From NCBI GenBank assembly GCA_025934375.1, contig JAICYD010000076.1, forward strand, positions 1-33,792: a DNA stretch of 33,792 bases. Reading direction: 5' to 3'. Of this stretch, positions 1-8,267 are shown in pieces. Under the pieces are notes generated by a model, which saw only the letters and a program-made list of their open reading frames with translations, was not told the DNA's origin and did not search any database. Within the stretch, counting starts at the first letter, position 1. Every line of letters begins with the position of its first letter. Position numbers and translations under genes: made by a program. Source of the stretch: Streptosporangiaceae bacterium. Its GTDB lineage: Bacteria > Actinomycetota > Actinomycetes > Streptosporangiales > Streptosporangiaceae.

Positions 1-315
1 CACAATATTTTTTCACCCCCCTCGTCGCGGGGGCCCCCTCCCCCCCCCGCGACTCTTTCGTCCCCGGCGGGCATCCCGAGGCGTGATTCGTACGTAAGTT
101 CGGATTTTTCAGTGGGATGCGACCGCAAATGTAGGTATATGCGAAAGTTGTCCGCGAGCATGAGCGCACCTTTGCGACGAAGCGATAAGTAGTCGTAAAC
201 ACACGATGCGCACGATAATTCTGTGACAATGTGGGACTGCGGTCCTACGTTCCGCTATCCTTCGTGGTCGGGGGGAGCGGGCAACGGATTGCGTATCAAG
301 CCACGGGAGGTCGCG
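1..315. other. Non-coding upstream region with G/C hairpin
   Basis: No convincing gene is seen here. Positions 24-33 (GTCGCGGGGG) and 44-53 (CCCCCGCGAC) form a perfect 10-bp inverted repeat with a 10-nt C-rich loop. A run of six T lies on the wrong side (8-13) for a plus-strand intrinsic terminator, so its role is unclear. The stretch 90-250 is relatively AT-rich and probably holds the promoter of the diguanylate cyclase gene. TTGCGA (172-177) lies 17 bp before GTAAAC (195-200), a weak candidate only. Confidence 0.4.
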
Positions 316-1869
316 ATGGATCGCGTAGCCCAGATGGTGTTTCGCCATGGGCTTCCGCAGCTCCGACGACGCAAGCCGGGCTTCCAGGCCCGGCGGTCAG
401 CGTCGCGCGGGGTCCGGGGGTGGCAGCTATGGGGGCTGCCGGGCCGGGTGCGAGCCTTCGTCCTGGTGGTGATCGGCATTTACCTTACGTGGGCGGCGGT
501 GCTCGCCCGGGGGTTCACGCCGACGGCGCGCGACCTCGCGCTGGCCTGCGCGCTGCTCGCCTGCGGGGTCGGCACGGTGGCGCTCGCCCGCCACGACAGA
601 GAGCCGGACGTGGCCGTCAAGAACGTGTACGCGGTCTGGGACCTGCCGGTTCTCATCCACCTGCCGCCGATGTACGCGCTGGCCGTCCCGGCGCTGCGGG
701 TGGCGCTGACGCACTGGCGGGACCGGGCGACTGCCCCGCACCGGCGGGCCTTCGCCGCCGCCGCCAGCGGGCTGGGGTACGGCTGCGCGGCCACCGTGTT
801 CCGCGCGATGATCCCGGCCGGGGTGACGGCCCGGCACTACCTGATGGCGCACACCACGCTATGGCTGCTGGCCGTCGTGTGCTGCGCGGTGACCGCCTGG
901 GCGGTCTACCAGGGGCTGATGGCGCCGCTGCGCAAGGCACCGGACCGCAAGCTGGTGACGCGGGAGTCGCTGCACAACGACGCCACCGAGCTGTGCGCCG
1001 TCACGCTGGTCGCCCTGTGCTTCCAGATCACCCCGCTGGCCCTGGCCATCGCGTTCCCCATGGGAACCTTGCTGCGGCGCTCGTCGCGGCACGGCGAGCT
1101 GGTCAACGAGGCCCGTGCGGACGCCAAGACGGGGCTGCTCAACGTGGCCGCGTGGGAGCGGCAGGCGGAGTCCGAGGTGGCCCGGGCGGTGCGGACCTCC
1201 ACGCCGCTGGCCGTCGCGCTGCTCGACCTGGACCGCTTCAAGCACGTCAACGACACCTACGGGCACCTGATCGGCGATGAGGTGCTGCGGCAGATCGCGG
1301 CCACGATGACGGACAACCTGCGCGAGTACGACGTGGCGGGCCGGTTCGGCGGCGAGGAGTTCGTCATGCTCTTGCCGCAGACCCGCGCCGTCGACGCGCT
1401 GCGGATCGCCGAGCGGGTCCGCGCGCAGATCGCGCAGCTGCCCGTCCGGGTCGGGGACGGCGAGCAGGTCACCATCACCGTGTCCATCGGCGTCGCCGCG
1501 CTGGACGCCGGAGCGCGCCGCGAGCTGACCGACCTGCTGGCCGCCGCGGACGCCGCGCTGTACCGGGCCAAGGCCTCCGGCCGCGACCAGGTGCAGATGA
1601 TCAGCACCAGCCGGGGCCTGAGCGCCGTCCGCCCGCCATCGGGCCCGGGTCCCGACCCGACCCCCGGACAGGCGCACACGGTCGCCAAGGTTCGCGATGC
1701 CAGCCGGGCAGCGGACGTGCTCGCGTCCCGGCCGCACCTCGGCCCGTACGGGCCACTAGCGGCCGCGGCCCTGGCCCGCGTGGCGGTCAGTCAGCTGGCC
1801 GACGCCGAGGGGGCCGACGAGGTCGCCGGAAGGGCCAGCACGGCGACCAGCTCAGTGCTGACCGTGTGA
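316..1869 (+). CDS. Membrane-anchored diguanylate cyclase (GGDEF)
   Basis: Predicted to make cyclic di-GMP from two GTP at the membrane. The 517-residue protein has an N-terminal half with several hydrophobic segments (roughly residues 35-255), then a GGDEF domain. The catalytic motif is GGEEF (residues 345-349). An inhibitory I-site RxxD (R336-E-Y-D339) sits exactly five residues before it, so the enzyme looks active and product-inhibited. The domain start is recognisable as the DAKTGLLN segment and the LDLDRFKHVND metal-binding segment. A Pro/Ala-rich tail of about 70 residues follows. The ATG at 316 was chosen because GGGAGG (305-310) lies 5 nt upstream; an in-frame ATG at 223 has no ribosome site. 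The 3' end overlaps the convergent lipoprotein gene by 79 bp. The sensed signal is unknown. Confidence 0.9.
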   Translation: MDRVAQMVFRHGLPQLRRRKPGFQARRSASRGVRGWQLWGLPGRVRAFVLVVIGIYLTWAAVLARGFTPTARDLALACALLACGVGTVALARHDREPDVAVKNVYAVWDLPVLIHLPPMYALAVPALRVALTHWRDRATAPHRRAFAAAASGLGYGCAATVFRAMIPAGVTARHYLMAHTTLWLLAVVCCAVTAWAVYQGLMAPLRKAPDRKLVTRESLHNDATELCAVTLVALCFQITPLALAIAFPMGTLLRRSSRHGELVNEARADAKTGLLNVAAWERQAESEVARAVRTSTPLAVALLDLDRFKHVNDTYGHLIGDEVLRQIAATMTDNLREYDVAGRFGGEEFVMLLPQTRAVDALRIAERVRAQIAQLPVRVGDGEQVTITVSIGVAALDAGARRELTDLLAAADAALYRAKASGRDQVQMISTSRGLSAVRPPSGPGPDPTPGQAHTVAKVRDASRAADVLASRPHLGPYGPLAAAALARVAVSQLADAEGADEVAGRASTATSSVLTV

Positions 1870-2279
1870 CACTCCGACGCCGCCCCGGTCGCCAGCACCT
1901 GCGGTGTCGGGTAGCCCTGGCAGGTCCACCCGCTTACCGACAGCGGCGCGCCGCCGCCATTGCCCTGCAGCGCGCCGTGCTTGACCAGCGCGGCGTAGCT
2001 GTCCTCGATCCGCATGGCGGTCGCGCAGTCCACGTCGCCCTTGGTGACCTTCACGATGACAGGCACGCCAGCCCCGGTGCGGGTATTGCCGCAGGCCTTC
2101 CCGGACGGGGGTGGCTGCGGGATGGGGGCGTTACTCACGGCGGCACCCGGCCCCGGGCCGGGCGAGCTGGACGCGCCGGACGCGGCTGAGCAGCCGGCCG
2201 CCAGGCTCGCCGCCAAGCAGAGCAGGGCGGCGGGGACGACAGCCCGGACACGACGACGGGCGGCTCGGCTCATCGCCAC
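1791..2279 (-). CDS. Putative secreted lipoprotein, unknown function
   Basis: A 162-residue protein with an Arg-rich n-region, a hydrophobic core and a lipobox LAAGC with the lipidated Cys at residue 30, so it should be exported and anchored to the outer face of the membrane. A Ser/Pro/Gly linker follows, then a small domain of about 90 residues with four cysteines (in CGNT, DCATA, WTCQG, ECHT) that may form two disulfides. This pattern resembles small actinobacterial lipoproteins of unknown role; I do not recognise a named family. GTG at 2279 was chosen because GGAGAGG lies 8 nt upstream; ATG at 2273 is two codons later and also possible. The C-terminus overlaps the tail of the convergent diguanylate cyclase gene. 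Confidence 0.75.
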   Translation of the reverse strand: MAMSRAARRRVRAVVPAALLCLAASLAAGCSAASGASSSPGPGPGAAVSNAPIPQPPPSGKACGNTRTGAGVPVIVKVTKGDVDCATAMRIEDSYAALVKHGALQGNGGGAPLSVSGWTCQGYPTPQVLATGAASECHTVSTELVAVLALPATSSAPSASAS

Positions 2280-2460
2280 GTGAGGCACCTCTCCAGTCGC
2301 TTCCGTCGCGGGCATCCAAATGATGTACGTGAACCCTACTCCTAATGCCCCCGGTGCCTCTGGCGAGGGCGGGCAAGCGCCGGTCGCGAGGGAAGGTCCG
2401 CGACCGGTGCTGCCTTCAGGCGTCGTTGATCAGGTTGAATACCGCCCGGGTGCGACGGCC

Positions 2461-2490
2461 GGGCCCGCCAGCCGGGCGGCTGGCGGGCCC
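2461..2490 (-). terminator. Perfect 13-bp-arm hairpin after the RhiA-like gene
   Basis: GGGCCCGCCAGCC (2461-2473) and GGCTGGCGGGCCC (2478-2490) are perfect complements around the loop GGGC. It lies 20 bp beyond the stop of the minus-strand gene ending at 2510. There is no T-run, as is common for actinobacterial hairpin terminators; it may stabilise the 3' end or stop transcription. Confidence 0.6.
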
Positions 2491-2509
2491 AGGTCGCGTG
2501 GTGGGCCGG

Positions 2510-3145
2510 CTAGCGGTAGCTAACCCCCCACGCGCTTCCGTCGAAGGTGGCGATGGCGTTGAACTTGCCGGTCGGGTAGTGCAGGGCGTACGGGAAGCGC
2601 AGGATGTCCTGCGTCACCACGGTGCCCTTGGTGTGCTGGCCGAACGCGATCCAGTAGACCGGGTTGATCGTGAACTGGATGCCGCCGCCGCCATCCGGGT
2701 CGGTCGGCACGACGTGCGTCCCCGCGCCCGACATGCCGATGCCGACGCTGCCCTGCTCGGGATCCCCGTCCCCGGGGACCTCGGGAACCTGGCTGATGAA
2801 CAGCGAGCCGGTGCCATTGGCAGGCCCGGGGCCGGGCGGCCCGAACTTGAACCCGCCGCCCTCGTAGAGCAGTGTGACCTTGTTGTTGGCGACGAGGTCG
2901 GCGTCGATCACCTGCCCGGCCTGGTAATTGACGCCCGGCTTGAGGTTTCCCTCCTGGCCCCACACGAAGTTGAAGTCGACCGTCCAGTTGAAGTCGACCC
3001 AGGTCCCCGCGTGGCAGGCCTTGGAAAGCCACGCCAGCACGTGCACGTCGGCCGGCACCTGGGGTGCCTGCTGAAACACGATGGCGTTCTGGCTGTCGGA
3101 GTCGGAGTTGTTCTGGATCTGGATGCTGTAAGGCTGTCCTGGCAT
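2510..3145 (-). CDS. RhiA-like protein
   Basis: A 211-residue soluble protein without signal peptide. It opens with YSIQIQNNS, continues with an LAWLSKACHAGTWVDFNWTV-like segment, FVWGQEGNLKPGV, and a mid-protein SVGIGMSGAGTHVV motif, then NPVYWIAFG and a C-terminal GSAWGVSY. I recall this order of motifs from proteins annotated as RhiA, the rhizosphere-expressed quorum-sensing-controlled protein of Rhizobium and its relatives in Burkholderia and actinomycetes; the biochemical function is unknown. The protein is rich in Gly, Asn and aromatic residues and predicted mostly beta. Start ATG at 3145 has GGGGGAAC just upstream. The gene is divergent from a LuxR-type regulator gene across 215 bp, which recalls the rhiR/rhiA arrangement. 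The family call is from memory of motifs and not checked. Confidence 0.6.
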   Translation of the reverse strand: MPGQPYSIQIQNNSDSDSQNAIVFQQAPQVPADVHVLAWLSKACHAGTWVDFNWTVDFNFVWGQEGNLKPGVNYQAGQVIDADLVANNKVTLLYEGGGFKFGPPGPGPANGTGSLFISQVPEVPGDGDPEQGSVGIGMSGAGTHVVPTDPDGGGGIQFTINPVYWIAFGQHTKGTVVTQDILRFPYALHYPTGKFNAIATFDGSAWGVSYR

Positions 3146-3244
3146 TGCGTTCCCCCGATTGTCGTGCCTTCCGGCGACCCGCGGGCACCGGCCGGCGTTT
3201 CCCTTCGCTTCGATCCTGGCAAGCCCCCGTGCTCCCGAGCATCC

Positions 3245-3360
3245 TCAATATTGATGAACTTCCAAGCGCCCGTTCGAGTCTGGCAGACCCAAAGCGTGAC
3301 ACGTACGCACAATGAGACGTATTCACTTATCTGAGCTGGGCCTCTTGGCATATTGGCGGC
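3245..3360. promoter_or_regulatory. Divergent promoter region, rhiA-like / luxR-type
   Basis: The AT-rich part of the 215-bp divergent spacer. It holds a perfect 10-bp palindrome TCAATATTGA (3245-3254), a candidate operator. CATATT (3349-3354) ends six bases before the ATG at 3361; together with the lack of a Shine-Dalgarno sequence there, this suggests a leaderless transcript for the regulator. No strong -35 is seen. Confidence 0.35.
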
Positions 3361-4041
3361 ATGCCAGAAACCCCCGTGCCCGTGGCTGTTCTGTACCGTG
3401 GACATGCGCTCGCCGAAGCGCTCGTATCGGGCCTGCGGCGCCGGGGGTGGCTACCGCATTTCGCGGATCCCGAGCTGCCCGACTCGACGATGACAACGGG
3501 CGCCCGGTCGTCGGTCGTGATCGTGGAGGACGACGAGGGCAGGCTGCCCGCCACCGCGGTGTCGGTAGCCACGCGGATGGCGGGGCACGGGCGGCGGGCG
3601 GTGGTCGCGGTCGCGGGCATGGCGGCACTGCAAACTACCGTCCAGGTCGTCGCGGCCGGGGCGACGGCCGTGAACGCCGACCAGCCCTACCGGCGGCTGC
3701 TCGCCTCGGTGCATGAGGCACTGGCGGCCGGACCGGTAGCGCTGGCGGATCACGAACGGCTGCTCGCCGACTTGCGGGAGCGGGCAAATGAAGCCAGCCG
3801 CTTTCGCGCGCTGACCGCCCGGGAGTGCGCCGTGCTGACGGACCTGGCGATCGGGCTCAACGCGGAGACCATCGCCGCGAGCCGGGTGGTGGGGCTGGCC
3901 ACGATCCGCACTCAGATCGCCGCGGTGCTGCGCAAGTTGGAGGTGCGGTCGCAGCTGGCCGCCATAGCGCTGACCCACCGCTCCTGCGCCGACGCCCGGG
4001 TCGCCGAGCCGCTGGCCCAATTTCATCAACATTACGGATGA
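3361..4041 (+). CDS. LuxR/NarL-type transcription regulator with degenerate receiver domain
   Basis: A 226-residue DNA-binding protein. Residues about 151-207 are a LuxR-type helix-turn-helix (LTARECAVLTDLAIGLN, then TIRTQIAAVLRKLEVRSQL). Residues 1-122 look like a receiver fold (VVIVEDDEG, RAVVAVAGM, AAGATAVNADQPYRRLLASV), but the acidic pocket and phospho-acceptor Asp context are not clear, so it may be a phosphorylation-independent or pseudo-receiver. No autoinducer-binding domain is visible. ATG 3361 was chosen as the first Met of the receiver-like domain; it lacks a clear ribosome site and may be leaderless. The divergent rhiA-like gene and the downstream PD-(D/E)XK-like gene (68 bp gap, same strand) are likely targets; this is inference from position. 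Confidence 0.8.
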   Translation: MPETPVPVAVLYRGHALAEALVSGLRRRGWLPHFADPELPDSTMTTGARSSVVIVEDDEGRLPATAVSVATRMAGHGRRAVVAVAGMAALQTTVQVVAAGATAVNADQPYRRLLASVHEALAAGPVALADHERLLADLRERANEASRFRALTARECAVLTDLAIGLNAETIAASRVVGLATIRTQIAAVLRKLEVRSQLAAIALTHRSCADARVAEPLAQFHQHYG

Positions 4042-4109
4042 CGGGGTCTTGGGCGGGTTGCGAGGCTACTTGCCAGGTGCTGGGGCACCACACACAGGGG
4101 GGAATAGTC

Positions 4110-4787
4110 ATGACGACGATGAGCGTCGACGATTTCGTGGCGGCTGCACGCCAGTGGGCGGCGGTCCGCGATGCCACGTTCAAGTATTACTGGCCGGTCA
4201 AGGGCGGATGGGAAGGGTGGATTCAGGTCGACCTGACGGCTTTCATCCTCTCCCACGACTCCACCGTGGAGATCCTGCGCGAGCAGCCCATCTTCGTCAA
4301 TCCTCGTCAGCGGGTCGATCTGCTGCTCAACGCCGACCAGCTGCCGGCCCAGCAGATCGCGGTGGAGATCAAGGCGCAGTCCTTCCAGAACCAGGACGCA
4401 TTCGTAGATGGCGTCGTGGAGGACCTGGACAAGCTCAGCGGCGTGGACGACGCCTACGCCGATACGACCGCCATCATGTTCGCCCTGCCATTCAGCCAGG
4501 CCGCCCTTGATGAGACGCTCGGCCTGGAAATAGACGACCACCGGATCTTCCTGCAGGTCTTCACGGGCGAGGTCGCGGGGCTGATGGCGGTCAAGACCGC
4601 CGAAGCCGGCTGGATCAACCCGTACCACAACACCAGGAAGGCAGCGCGGGCGACCGGAAAGGCCGCCCCGGTCACCGGGTTCGGCGCGCCGGCGGGCTCC
4701 GGAGTGGCCGCCGCGTTCGGCCCGCTGTCCGGCACCGCAGCCCCGGCCCCGGCTCTCGCCACGGCAGCCAAACGGCCGGCGAAGTGA
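4110..4787 (+). CDS. Unknown protein with PD-(D/E)XK nuclease-like motif
   Basis: A 225-residue protein I cannot name. Residues 35-88 carry a pattern typical of the PD-(D/E)XK phosphodiesterase fold: E35 in GGWEGWIQVDL, D70 in RVDLLL, and E86-x-K88 in IAVEIKAQ, with 15 residues between D70 and E86. This would be a core of helix, beta hairpin and Lys strand. The next segment (QNQDAFVDGVVEDLDKLSGV) is helical and acidic. The last 50 residues are Ala/Pro/Gly-rich low complexity. The ATG at 4110 has a strong AGGGGGG ribosome site 7 nt upstream, so the start is firm. It follows the LuxR-type gene and converges on the mannosyltransferase gene. It could be a nuclease or an inactive relative; the motif alone does not show activity. 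Confidence 0.65.
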   Translation: MTTMSVDDFVAAARQWAAVRDATFKYYWPVKGGWEGWIQVDLTAFILSHDSTVEILREQPIFVNPRQRVDLLLNADQLPAQQIAVEIKAQSFQNQDAFVDGVVEDLDKLSGVDDAYADTTAIMFALPFSQAALDETLGLEIDDHRIFLQVFTGEVAGLMAVKTAEAGWINPYHNTRKAARATGKAAPVTGFGAPAGSGVAAAFGPLSGTAAPAPALATAAKRPAK

Positions 4788-4828
4788 GCTAGCCCACGGT
4801 CGGATGTTAGGCCAGCAGGCCAGTCCGT

Positions 4829-4858
4829 CCTGGCGGCGCCCCATCGCGCGCCGCCAGG
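4829..4858. terminator. Hairpin between convergent genes
   Basis: CCTGGCGGCGC (4829-4839) and GCGCCGCCAGG (4848-4858) are perfect 11-bp arms with an 8-nt loop, 41 bp after the stop at 4787 and between two convergent genes. It may act as a bidirectional terminator; there is no T-run. Confidence 0.55.
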
Positions 4859-5010
4859 CGGATGGCTGCTCTGCGGTTCACTTCTCGCCGCCACCGCCTT
4901 CGCGCTCAGCGATTCAGTGCTTCGGCATGTGCCTATGGACCCCATGTCGTTGCCGCCATGATGAGCGCCTGACCAGTGCATTTGCCTCGTATCGTCGCCT
5001 AGGGCGCCGC

Positions 5011-6612
5011 TCAGCTGTGGAACCCGGTCCAGGTGCTCAGCCACATTCTGGCCAGCCAGGCCGAATGGGAGATCGGGCTTCCCGTGAGCACGGGATACAG
5101 GTAGGCGAAGTTCACCGCGACGGCGGCCAGGTATGCGGCCGCTATCGCCGCGCCCGCTGCCCGCCGCCGCCGTGACCCGTCCGCGGGGCCGATGATCAGG
5201 CCGATGCACAGCGCCAGGGCCAGGCACAGGAATGGCTCGAAGGAGACCGCGTAATAGAAGTACTCAGTCCGGGCGGGGAACGCGAACCAGGGAAGCCACC
5301 CTGCCGCCACGCCGCACAGCGCGGCTCCGGCCCGCCAGTCCCGGCATTGCAGGCCCCAGACCGCCAGCGCCGGAAGCGCGGCCAGGCAGGCCCACCAGAT
5401 CGCTGGCGTGCCGACAGCCAGCACGTTCTGTATGCAGCCGCTCGTCTGCGTGCAGCCGCTTTCCGCGTACCCGGGGGCCGCGTAATAGAAGCGGACCGGC
5501 TGCTTGAGGAGCAGCCAGGTCCCCGGTGGCGACGCGAAGCTATTGGGGGTGTTCAGGCCAGTGCCATAGGAGAGCATCTCCCGGTGGTACTCATACAGCG
5601 AGTACAGCGCGGAGACGACCGGGGTGCGCACGCCGTGGGCGGCGGCGTAGTTCCTGTCCCAGCCGATCGTCGACGCGAACCACCCGCTCCATGCCGCGAG
5701 GTACGTGACGGCGGCGGTCAGCCACAGCGACGGCAACAGCACGGTGCCGTCGGTGACCAGCGCGCCGCGGATGTACTGGCGGAACCCCGCGGCGCGGCGC
5801 GCCGTCATGTCCCAGATGACGCACAGCGGGGCGAACAGCACGAGAAAGAACAGGCCGTTCCATTTGGTCGCGGCCGCCAGGCCCAGGCAGCACCCCGCGG
5901 CGATCCGCCACCACCGGACGCCCAGCCGTGGCCCGGCCCCGTCGCAGGGCAGTCCCGGCGACCGCGCACTGAGCCGGGCCCGCGCCTGATCGCGGTCGAT
6001 GACCAGGCAGCCGAACCCCGCCAGCACCCAGAACATCACGAAGATGTCCAGCATGGCGGTCCGGCTCATGACGAGCTCGAGGCCGTCCAGGGCCAGCAGC
6101 AGGCCCGCGATGCAGCCCAGCACATCCGAACCGGTCATCCGCCGGGTGATCCGGGCCAGCATCAGGATGGACGCTGACCCGGCGAGCGCCACCGCCATCC
6201 TCCATCCGAAGGGGTTGAGGCCGAACGCCCACTCCCCTGCGGCGATCTGGACCTTTCCGAATGGCGGGTGCGCTGAGAACACCCCGCCAGGCAGGAAGAT
6301 GTTCGCTGCGTTCCCGGACGGAAGCTGCGAGCCGAAGAAGCTGATCGTGCGCTCGGCCCCGGAATGCAGGATCCCGAACGCCTGCGGCACGTAGAAGATC
6401 TCGTCGAAGACGACCGCCTGCGGCGTGGACAGGTGGGCAAACCGCAGCCATCCGCCGAGCGCGGTAATCAGCAGCGGCCCTGCCCATCCCCGCACGGGGC
6501 CGGCGCTGATGACGCTCCGGTACGCGGCCATCGCGAGCGGACGACTCCGGTCGCGGCGATCCTGGCCAGGAGCGGGCCGCCGATCGCCTGCGACCCGGCG
6601 GTACAGGTTCAT
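5011..6612 (-). CDS. pmt: Dolichyl-phosphate-mannose-type protein O-mannosyltransferase
   Basis: An integral membrane glycosyltransferase (533 residues) predicted to transfer mannose from a polyprenyl phosphate donor to Ser/Thr of exported proteins outside the membrane. The first periplasmic loop has the family Asp-Glu pair (D70-E71 in VVFDEIFYVPQAF). It also has the HPPFGK motif. About ten or more hydrophobic segments follow. The C-terminal end (WLARMWLSTWTGFHS) resembles the usual Pmt aromatic end. ATG 6612 has GGAG 10 nt upstream; a second ATG lies 27 codons in. The gene stands alone: it converges on the PD-(D/E)XK-like gene and has 278 bp without a gene upstream. Actinobacterial Pmt acts on Sec-exported proteins, possibly including the lipoprotein at 1791; that link is only a guess. 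Confidence 0.9.
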   Translation of the reverse strand: MNLYRRVAGDRRPAPGQDRRDRSRPLAMAAYRSVISAGPVRGWAGPLLITALGGWLRFAHLSTPQAVVFDEIFYVPQAFGILHSGAERTISFFGSQLPSGNAANIFLPGGVFSAHPPFGKVQIAAGEWAFGLNPFGWRMAVALAGSASILMLARITRRMTGSDVLGCIAGLLLALDGLELVMSRTAMLDIFVMFWVLAGFGCLVIDRDQARARLSARSPGLPCDGAGPRLGVRWWRIAAGCCLGLAAATKWNGLFFLVLFAPLCVIWDMTARRAAGFRQYIRGALVTDGTVLLPSLWLTAAVTYLAAWSGWFASTIGWDRNYAAAHGVRTPVVSALYSLYEYHREMLSYGTGLNTPNSFASPPGTWLLLKQPVRFYYAAPGYAESGCTQTSGCIQNVLAVGTPAIWWACLAALPALAVWGLQCRDWRAGAALCGVAAGWLPWFAFPARTEYFYYAVSFEPFLCLALALCIGLIIGPADGSRRRRAAGAAIAAAYLAAVAVNFAYLYPVLTGSPISHSAWLARMWLSTWTGFHS

Positions 6613-6890
6613 GCGGTTGCGACTCCTGCCGTTGCTCGAAGGCGGCGCCCAGCCGCACGCTCAAACGCCGGGTGCACCTGAGGCCAGCACCCGGACCGCT
6701 GATGGAGAACCTACTAACGGAGGCAACCGCGTCAACCCGCCCACGTGAGCAGCCCCCGCGAACGGCGCTGACCTCGCAATACCAGCGCATGCCGGAGCCG
6801 GGATCATGAAACATGCAATCCTGCGGGGACGCTGCTGCTGGCGGGGGGCGCTGGACCAGGACGCGGTCCGGGGGCGATCTTCCGGCGACT

Positions 6891-8267
6891 CTACCTCGCA
6901 CCCTGCAGCATCACCGTCACCACCGCCCCGCCGTCCTCAGGGCCGCCGATGGTGATGGACCCCTGGTGCGCGGTGACGATCTCTTTGGCGATGGCGAGTC
7001 CGAGCCCGGTCGAGCCGCTGAGGTGTTCCCGGCTGGCGTCGAGCCGGACGAAGCGGTCGAACACCTGCTCCCGCTGCTTGACGGGGATGCCGGGTCCGTC
7101 GTCGGCGATGTCCACCCGAACCATGCCGTCCGCGCCCGACGCCCTGATCTGTATGCCTGAGCGCGCGTAGCGGACGGCGTTGTCGATGACGTTGCGGAAC
7201 ACCCGCGACAGGTCGGCGGCATTCCCGGTCACGGCCAGGTCTGGCGAGGCGTCGAGTTTGATGGTGATGGCCGGCGCGGCCGTCGTCGCCTTGATCCCGG
7301 CCAGCAGCGGCGCGAGTGGCACGCGCTGTTGCCGAGCGGCGGCCTTTTCACCGTCGGATTTTGCGAGGAGCAGCAGGTCGTTGATGAGGTCCTCCAGCCG
7401 GGTGGCCTGCTTCACCGTCCGCTCGGCGATCTTCGGCCACGGCGCCCGATCGGGGTGAGCGAGGCCGACCTCCAGGCCGCTGCGGATCGCCGTGAGGGGG
7501 CTGCGCAGCTCGTGGCTGGCGTCGGCGACGAACCGGCGCTGCCGCCTGGCGGAGTCCTCCAGCCGCGCCAGCATCGCGTTCATGGTCTGCGCGAGGTGGC
7601 CGATCTCGTCGTCGGTGCCCGTTTCCGGGACGCGCCGGGTTAGCCCGGCCGCCGAGATGTCGGTGATGTCGGTGACTGCCCGGCGGATCCGCTCGACTGG
7701 ACGCAGGGCCCGGCCGACCACCAGCCAGACCGTCGCGCACGCGAGGAGCAGCAGTGTCGGCAGCCCGATGAGCAGCAGCCAGGTGAAGGTTACTTTCACC
7801 TGCCGGCGCAGCTGGCTGGTGGACCCGGTGATAATCGAGACGGGCCGGCCTCCGACCGTCACGTGCCTGCCGTAGACGGCGATCTCGCGGTCTTCGAGGA
7901 GGTCCGCGGCCTTTTGCCGGACCGGGGTGCTGGAACCGGCCGGCAGGATGTAGAGAGCGGGCTGTCCGCTCAGGGTCGAGGTCGCGGCGAGCACACTGCC
8001 GTCCGCCGTCAGCACCTGGGCCGCGGCGGCCGGGTCGCGGTTCGAGGGCGGCAGCGGGCTGGGAAACGCACCGCGGGCTGCCGCGGATTGCTGGATCTGC
8101 GTGGCATACTCGTGCAAATCGTCCTGGATGGTCCGCTGCGCGGAATCCAGCTGGAGCAAATACACCGCGACGATGCCGGTCGTTACCGCGGCGGTCAGCG
8201 CCAGCCCGGCCACGATGGTGATCCGTGACCGAAGCGTTCCCGGCTTGAGCCGCCTGCGCGTGCTCAC
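6891..8267 (-). CDS. Two-component sensor histidine kinase
   Basis: A 458-residue membrane kinase. It has a TM segment at about residues 15-38, an extracytoplasmic sensor region to about 158, a second TM at 160-184, and a HAMP domain to about 240. The dimerisation/phosphoacceptor box has His252 (DASHELRSPLTAIRSGLEV). The ATPase domain has the N box (N363), G1 DDGPGIP (389-395), the F box (VFDRFVRLD) and G2 GSTGLGLAI. All key residues are present. The start is GTG 8267, overlapping the TGA of the response regulator gene in GTGA; AAGGAGG lies just upstream, so translation is coupled. It is the third gene of an exporter-regulator-kinase operon and probably controls that exporter in response to an envelope stress or drug; the ligand is unknown. 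Confidence 0.93.
   Translation of the reverse strand: MSTRRRLKPGTLRSRITIVAGLALTAAVTTGIVAVYLLQLDSAQRTIQDDLHEYATQIQQSAAARGAFPSPLPPSNRDPAAAAQVLTADGSVLAATSTLSGQPALYILPAGSSTPVRQKAADLLEDREIAVYGRHVTVGGRPVSIITGSTSQLRRQVKVTFTWLLLIGLPTLLLLACATVWLVVGRALRPVERIRRAVTDITDISAAGLTRRVPETGTDDEIGHLAQTMNAMLARLEDSARRQRRFVADASHELRSPLTAIRSGLEVGLAHPDRAPWPKIAERTVKQATRLEDLINDLLLLAKSDGEKAAARQQRVPLAPLLAGIKATTAAPAITIKLDASPDLAVTGNAADLSRVFRNVIDNAVRYARSGIQIRASGADGMVRVDIADDGPGIPVKQREQVFDRFVRLDASREHLSGSTGLGLAIAKEIVTAHQGSITIGGPEDGGAVVTVMLQGAR

Noticed and set aside
24..53. Hairpin as intrinsic terminator of an upstream gene
   Set aside because: The T-run is on the wrong side for plus-strand termination and no gene end is visible; left as an unexplained hairpin.
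859..1737. Long open frame antisense to the diguanylate cyclase
   Set aside because: Arg/Gly/Val-rich shadow of a strongly coding plus-strand gene; no ribosome site or family motif.
2345..3334. Long plus-strand open frame across the RhiA-like gene
   Set aside because: Its composition is that of a complement shadow, and the minus strand has a good start, a stop followed by a hairpin, and recognisable motifs.
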